From assembly GCF_947494755.1 (NCBI RefSeq), contig NZ_CANLVZ010000004.1:212275-276274 (forward strand): a DNA stretch of 64,000 nucleotides, in the 5' to 3' direction. The stretch comes from an uncultured Tateyamaria sp. (GTDB taxonomy: Bacteria; Pseudomonadota; Alphaproteobacteria; Rhodobacterales; Rhodobacteraceae). Positions 63,231-64,000 of this stretch are shown piece after piece. Each line of letters begins with the position of its first letter. Position 1 is the first letter of the stretch. Below the pieces are notes generated by a model, which saw only the letters and a list, made by a program, of their open reading frames with translations, ran no database searches and was not told where the DNA came from. The position numbers and the translations under genes are program-made.

Positions 63231-63613
63231 CGGACGAGCCCGTGCCAAGCTGCACCGATATCGGCTTCGCCTGATCCCCGGTTCAACCGTGCGCAATAGT
63301 GGCGCTTAAGGGGGACCGTCCAACTTAGCATCGCTGGTCGGGTCGTGTTTGCGAGGTGAGGGTCGTGTTTGGGCCCGCCATCGCCACCAGCAGTACCGCG
63401 AGGAAGGACAGGATATAGGCGAGACGGCGCATGGGTGTGTTTAGCGGGAAGGGGGTGTTGTGTTCAACAGAACGGTGTCACAGTCATCGGCAATCTGCAT
63501 TTCGGCAAACCCTACGCGGTCAATCTCAACCACGCTTACGAAGAACTCGAAGCCATCGTTGAACAGGTTTCCGTGCAGCTGGATATCGGGTGCGTGGTGG
63601 AGAATTTGGAGCA
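63231..63613. other. Non-coding/degenerate stretch after the decayed locus
   Basis: No convincing gene. On the minus strand a 35-residue reading frame (63325-63432, MRRLAYILSFLAVLLVAMAG then a stop) looks like an orphan signal peptide. A near-exact direct repeat GGGTCGTGTTTG occurs at 63340 and 63360. An 82-residue plus-strand frame ending at 63617 matches nothing recognisable. Confidence 0.5.
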
Positions 63614-63853
63614 CTAATTTTCTATCGTGTGCCATGTAGGATCATCAACGAATGTCGCATAAGTCGATGACGATAAGTCGATCTTTTTTCGTCCAAGATA
63701 CGTACTCAAATCCAAAAACGTCGCATATTCGATGGCATCCTCGTTGAACCATGTGGCTTCACACTCATAGCAGTGAAACACGGTTTTTCCAACAATTCCG
63801 ATATGGACTTTTTTGACTAAGTCTTGCTGGCAACGTGGACAATCAATCTTCAT
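63614..63853 (-). CDS. Small zinc-ribbon protein, function unknown
   Basis: A 79-residue protein with two CxxC pairs (C5/C8 in CPRC and C28/C31 in CYEC), a zinc-ribbon arrangement, and an acidic C-terminal half. Not otherwise recognised. It starts 10 bp after the end of the fragment at 63863, whose last residues look toxin-like, so it might be an immunity gene. AT-richer than the flanking core genome. Confidence 0.6.
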   Translation of the reverse strand: MKIDCPRCQQDLVKKVHIGIVGKTVFHCYECEATWFNEDAIEYATFLDLSTYLGRKKIDLSSSTYATFVDDPTWHTIEN

Positions 63854-63862
63854 CTTTCAAAC

Positions 63863-64000
63863 CTAGTAAGGATAAGCTGTGATAATTTCGTTCGTACCTG
63901 GCCTCACAATCACTCGAATGGATGTGACCTGCTCCCCTGAGAGTCCGTGTTTATAAGTTAGCTCTGTTCAGGTTTTGGTCCTCTTCTGACCGGTTAGCAT
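63863..64000 (-). pseudogene. C-terminal fragment resembling a polymorphic-toxin tail (partial, possibly frameshifted)
   Basis: The last open part reads ELTYKHGLSGEQVTSIRVIV, RPGTNEIITAYPY and stop. The ending resembles C-termini of some contact-dependent or polymorphic toxins. An in-frame TGA lies at 63968-63970, and another frame (ANRSEEDQNLNR) runs into it, so a frameshift or fragment is likely. The rest is outside the window. Confidence 0.35.

Noticed and set aside
63369..63617. 82-residue plus-strand gene
   Set aside because: Start region overlaps low-complexity and repeat sequence, no ribosome binding site, no recognisable family.
1..64000. tRNA or rRNA genes
   Set aside because: Looked for T-loop patterns in intergenic gaps; the only similar string (near 5618) lies in an MFS gene without a cloverleaf.

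Overview
The window looks like a chromosomal segment of a Rhodobacterales (Roseobacter-group) alphaproteobacterium. The evidence is high GC with strong C/G third-position bias, a pyruvate dehydrogenase operon whose E1-beta carries its own lipoyl domain, an ftsB-type gene upstream of pdhA, CtrA-type TTAA-N7-TTAA boxes, and a complete, collinear RcGTA-type gene transfer agent (GTA) cluster. No rRNA, tRNA, CRISPR array, integrase or transposase was recognised.

Layout. 1-11.9 kb is housekeeping: the start of uvrA, two MFS transporters, a sterol desaturase-like membrane hydroxylase, lpdA, a DUF924 protein, queA, a 1140-residue AsmA-like protein, a Bcp peroxiredoxin and a DUF455 protein. 12-14 kb has an M23 peptidase overlapping a bactofilin (cell-shape pair). 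14-17.7 kb has two cyclophilins, pgk, an SDR and an FtsB-like gene. 17.8-22 kb is pdhA-VOC-pdhB-pdhC, then cysE on the other strand. 22.9-37.1 kb is the GTA cluster on the minus strand (g1-g15 plus g3.5 and g10.1, 17 genes, no visible disruption). 37.4-44.3 kb is mltG-fabF and acpP-fabG-(GyrI-like)-fabD, split by a VOC/HxlR/GNAT insert. 44.5-50.8 kb has a cytochrome b561-YceI fusion, a second YceI, rpsF-rpsR-rplI, a DUF4329 lipoprotein and tig. 51-58.8 kb is a signalling locus: periplasmic binding protein, hybrid-free histidine kinase, response regulator, CheB-CheR-PAS protein, second kinase, second regulator. 58.8-61.3 kb has LysR, a DJ-1/PfpI protein and an SDR. 61.3-63.3 kb is a decayed sugar ABC transporter locus. 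The last 0.7 kb is AT-richer accessory DNA ending in a possible toxin fragment and zinc-ribbon gene.

The most interesting signals are regulatory. The GTA cluster has a full CtrA box, a near-consensus sigma-70 promoter, then a terminator-like hairpin inside its own leader before g1, and a second strong intrinsic terminator between g2 (terminase) and g3 (portal). Both hairpins carry GCAA loops and face the GTA transcript. This suggests that full-length GTA transcription needs read-through or antitermination. A second perfect CtrA box sits in front of the signalling operon, so the two loci may be co-regulated. Separately, the pdhA operon and the distant lpdA gene share the same TAGTTTA-N4-TAAACTA palindrome, which implies one regulator for all PDH subunits.
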